From: an uncultured Prevotellaceae bacterium
GTDB lineage: Bacteria; Bacteroidota; Bacteroidia; Bacteroidales; Bacteroidaceae
Direction: 5' to 3'
DNA length: 64,000 nucleotides
Assembly (NCBI GenBank): GCA_902780025.1
Contig: CACZDV010000008.1
Coordinates: 42,870-106,869, forward strand
This document shows, in pieces, positions 63,621 to 64,000 of the stretch. Every line of letters starts with the position of its first letter. Within the stretch, counting starts at the first letter, position 1. Both the position numbers and the translations under genes were made by a program. Below the pieces are notes generated by a model. That model had not been told where the DNA came from, did no database searches, and was given only the letters and a program-made list of their open reading frames with translations.

Positions 63621-64000
63621 TTACTCCCCAAAGATTTTCTGGAGGCGATTATGCAAAGCCTTACCACGAAGGGCACGGTCCGTAATTTTGCCCTGCGGGT
63701 CAATTAGGATATTATCGGGGATTGCATCGACCTTATATACAGTAGCAGCGGCACACTCGAAGCCCTTCAAGTCTGAGAGCTGCAACCAGGGCATCTTGAT
63801 TTGAGCGACAGCCTTCACCCATGCATCCTTTTTATTATCGAATGAGATACCAATCACTTCAAAGCCTTTGGCGTGATACTTGTTGTAGGCCTCCAACACG
63901 TTGGGCATCTCTGCACGGCAGGGACCACACCACGAAGCCCAGAAGTCGACGAGCACATACTTACCCTCGCCTACGAGTTCGCTGATCTTGTGCATCTTAC
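63621..64000 (-). CDS. TlpA/ResA-family thiol-disulfide oxidoreductase (partial, C-terminal part)
   Basis: Thioredoxin fold with the redox motif WASWCGPCR and the cis-Pro region AIPDNILIDPQG. It is the C-terminal roughly 125 residues of a larger protein. The frame continues off the window edge, and Bacteroidales TlpA proteins usually have a further N-terminal domain and signal or lipoprotein signal. It reduces or isomerises periplasmic disulfides. The stop is at 63621, 31 nt upstream of the hppA promoter. Confidence 0.88.
   Translation of the reverse strand, partial: KMHKISELVGEGKYVLVDFWASWCGPCRAEMPNVLEAYNKYHAKGFEVIGISFDNKKDAWVKAVAQIKMPWLQLSDLKGFECAAATVYKVDAIPDNILIDPQGKITDRALRGKALHNRLQKIFGE

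Overview
The window is chromosomal DNA from a member of the Bacteroidota, most likely Prevotella or a close relative (order Bacteroidales). Three things point there. Genes are preceded by the Bacteroidota promoter pair, TTTG at about -33 and TAnnTTTG at about -7, usually 19-21 bp apart, instead of sigma70 boxes. The primary sigma factor is the short Bacteroidota form of 290 residues. The gene content fits too: succinate/propionate metabolism with a Na+-pumping decarboxylase, serine palmitoyltransferase, TonB-dependent outer-membrane proteins, hexuronate catabolism and a membrane pyrophosphatase. Most genes look like ordinary chromosomal genes, and I see no phage, insertion sequence or CRISPR array.

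Layout. 1-333: three tRNAs (Lys, Thr, Gly) and a shared terminator. 334-9566: methylmalonyl-CoA mutase (mutB, mutA, minus strand), an M15 peptidase, then a plus-strand run of an AspT/YidE-like transporter and the gamma, biotin-carrier and beta subunits of a Na+-translocating decarboxylase. Together these link succinyl-CoA/methylmalonyl-CoA interconversion to Na+ export; the carboxyltransferase alpha subunit and the epimerase are not in the window. 9670-12881: tRNA-Phe, an unexplained structured intergenic stretch, tRNA-Pro, serine palmitoyltransferase divergent from a lipid kinase, a 58-residue Cys-rich membrane protein, and tRNA-Cys. 13165-22109: glutamate dehydrogenase, a secreted carboxylesterase, asparagine synthetase A, tRNA-Arg, and a minus-strand run of CstA, a small outer-membrane protein, NadC and an M23 peptidase. 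22204-28433: a GHL10 glycosidase-like protein and hexuronate catabolism (uxuA, uxuB, uxaB). 28494-41524: uvrA, the primary sigma factor, and a run of a DUF5686-like protein, addA, addB and radA (DNA repair). 41526-48632: a BlaI/BlaR1-type regulator pair, a DUF3078 protein, yidC and an AAA ATPase.

48752-63532 is the most unusual part. Seven minus-strand genes lie almost without gaps: a K+-dependent membrane pyrophosphatase, a response regulator with a PP2C phosphatase output, a membrane-anchored coiled-coil/WD-like protein, a propeller sensor kinase whose phospho-acceptor His is replaced by Asp, a small soluble histidine kinase that keeps the His, a one-module nonribosomal peptide synthetase (C-A-T-TE) whose thioesterase has Cys in place of Ser and Asn in place of Asp, and a TonB-dependent receptor. 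The start/stop overlaps suggest one translationally coupled unit in which a split sensor controls production and uptake (or sensing) of a small peptide-like metabolite. I do not recognise this combination as a described system.

Two non-coding themes recur. Short tandem repeats, different in sequence each time, sit directly against start codons inside operons (8379, 24965, 28434, 43296). Two long inverted-repeat elements with AT-rich cores (26691-26863 and 43948-44143) look like related MITE-like or cruciform elements. Several genes have their -7 box so close to the start codon that their mRNAs should be leaderless.
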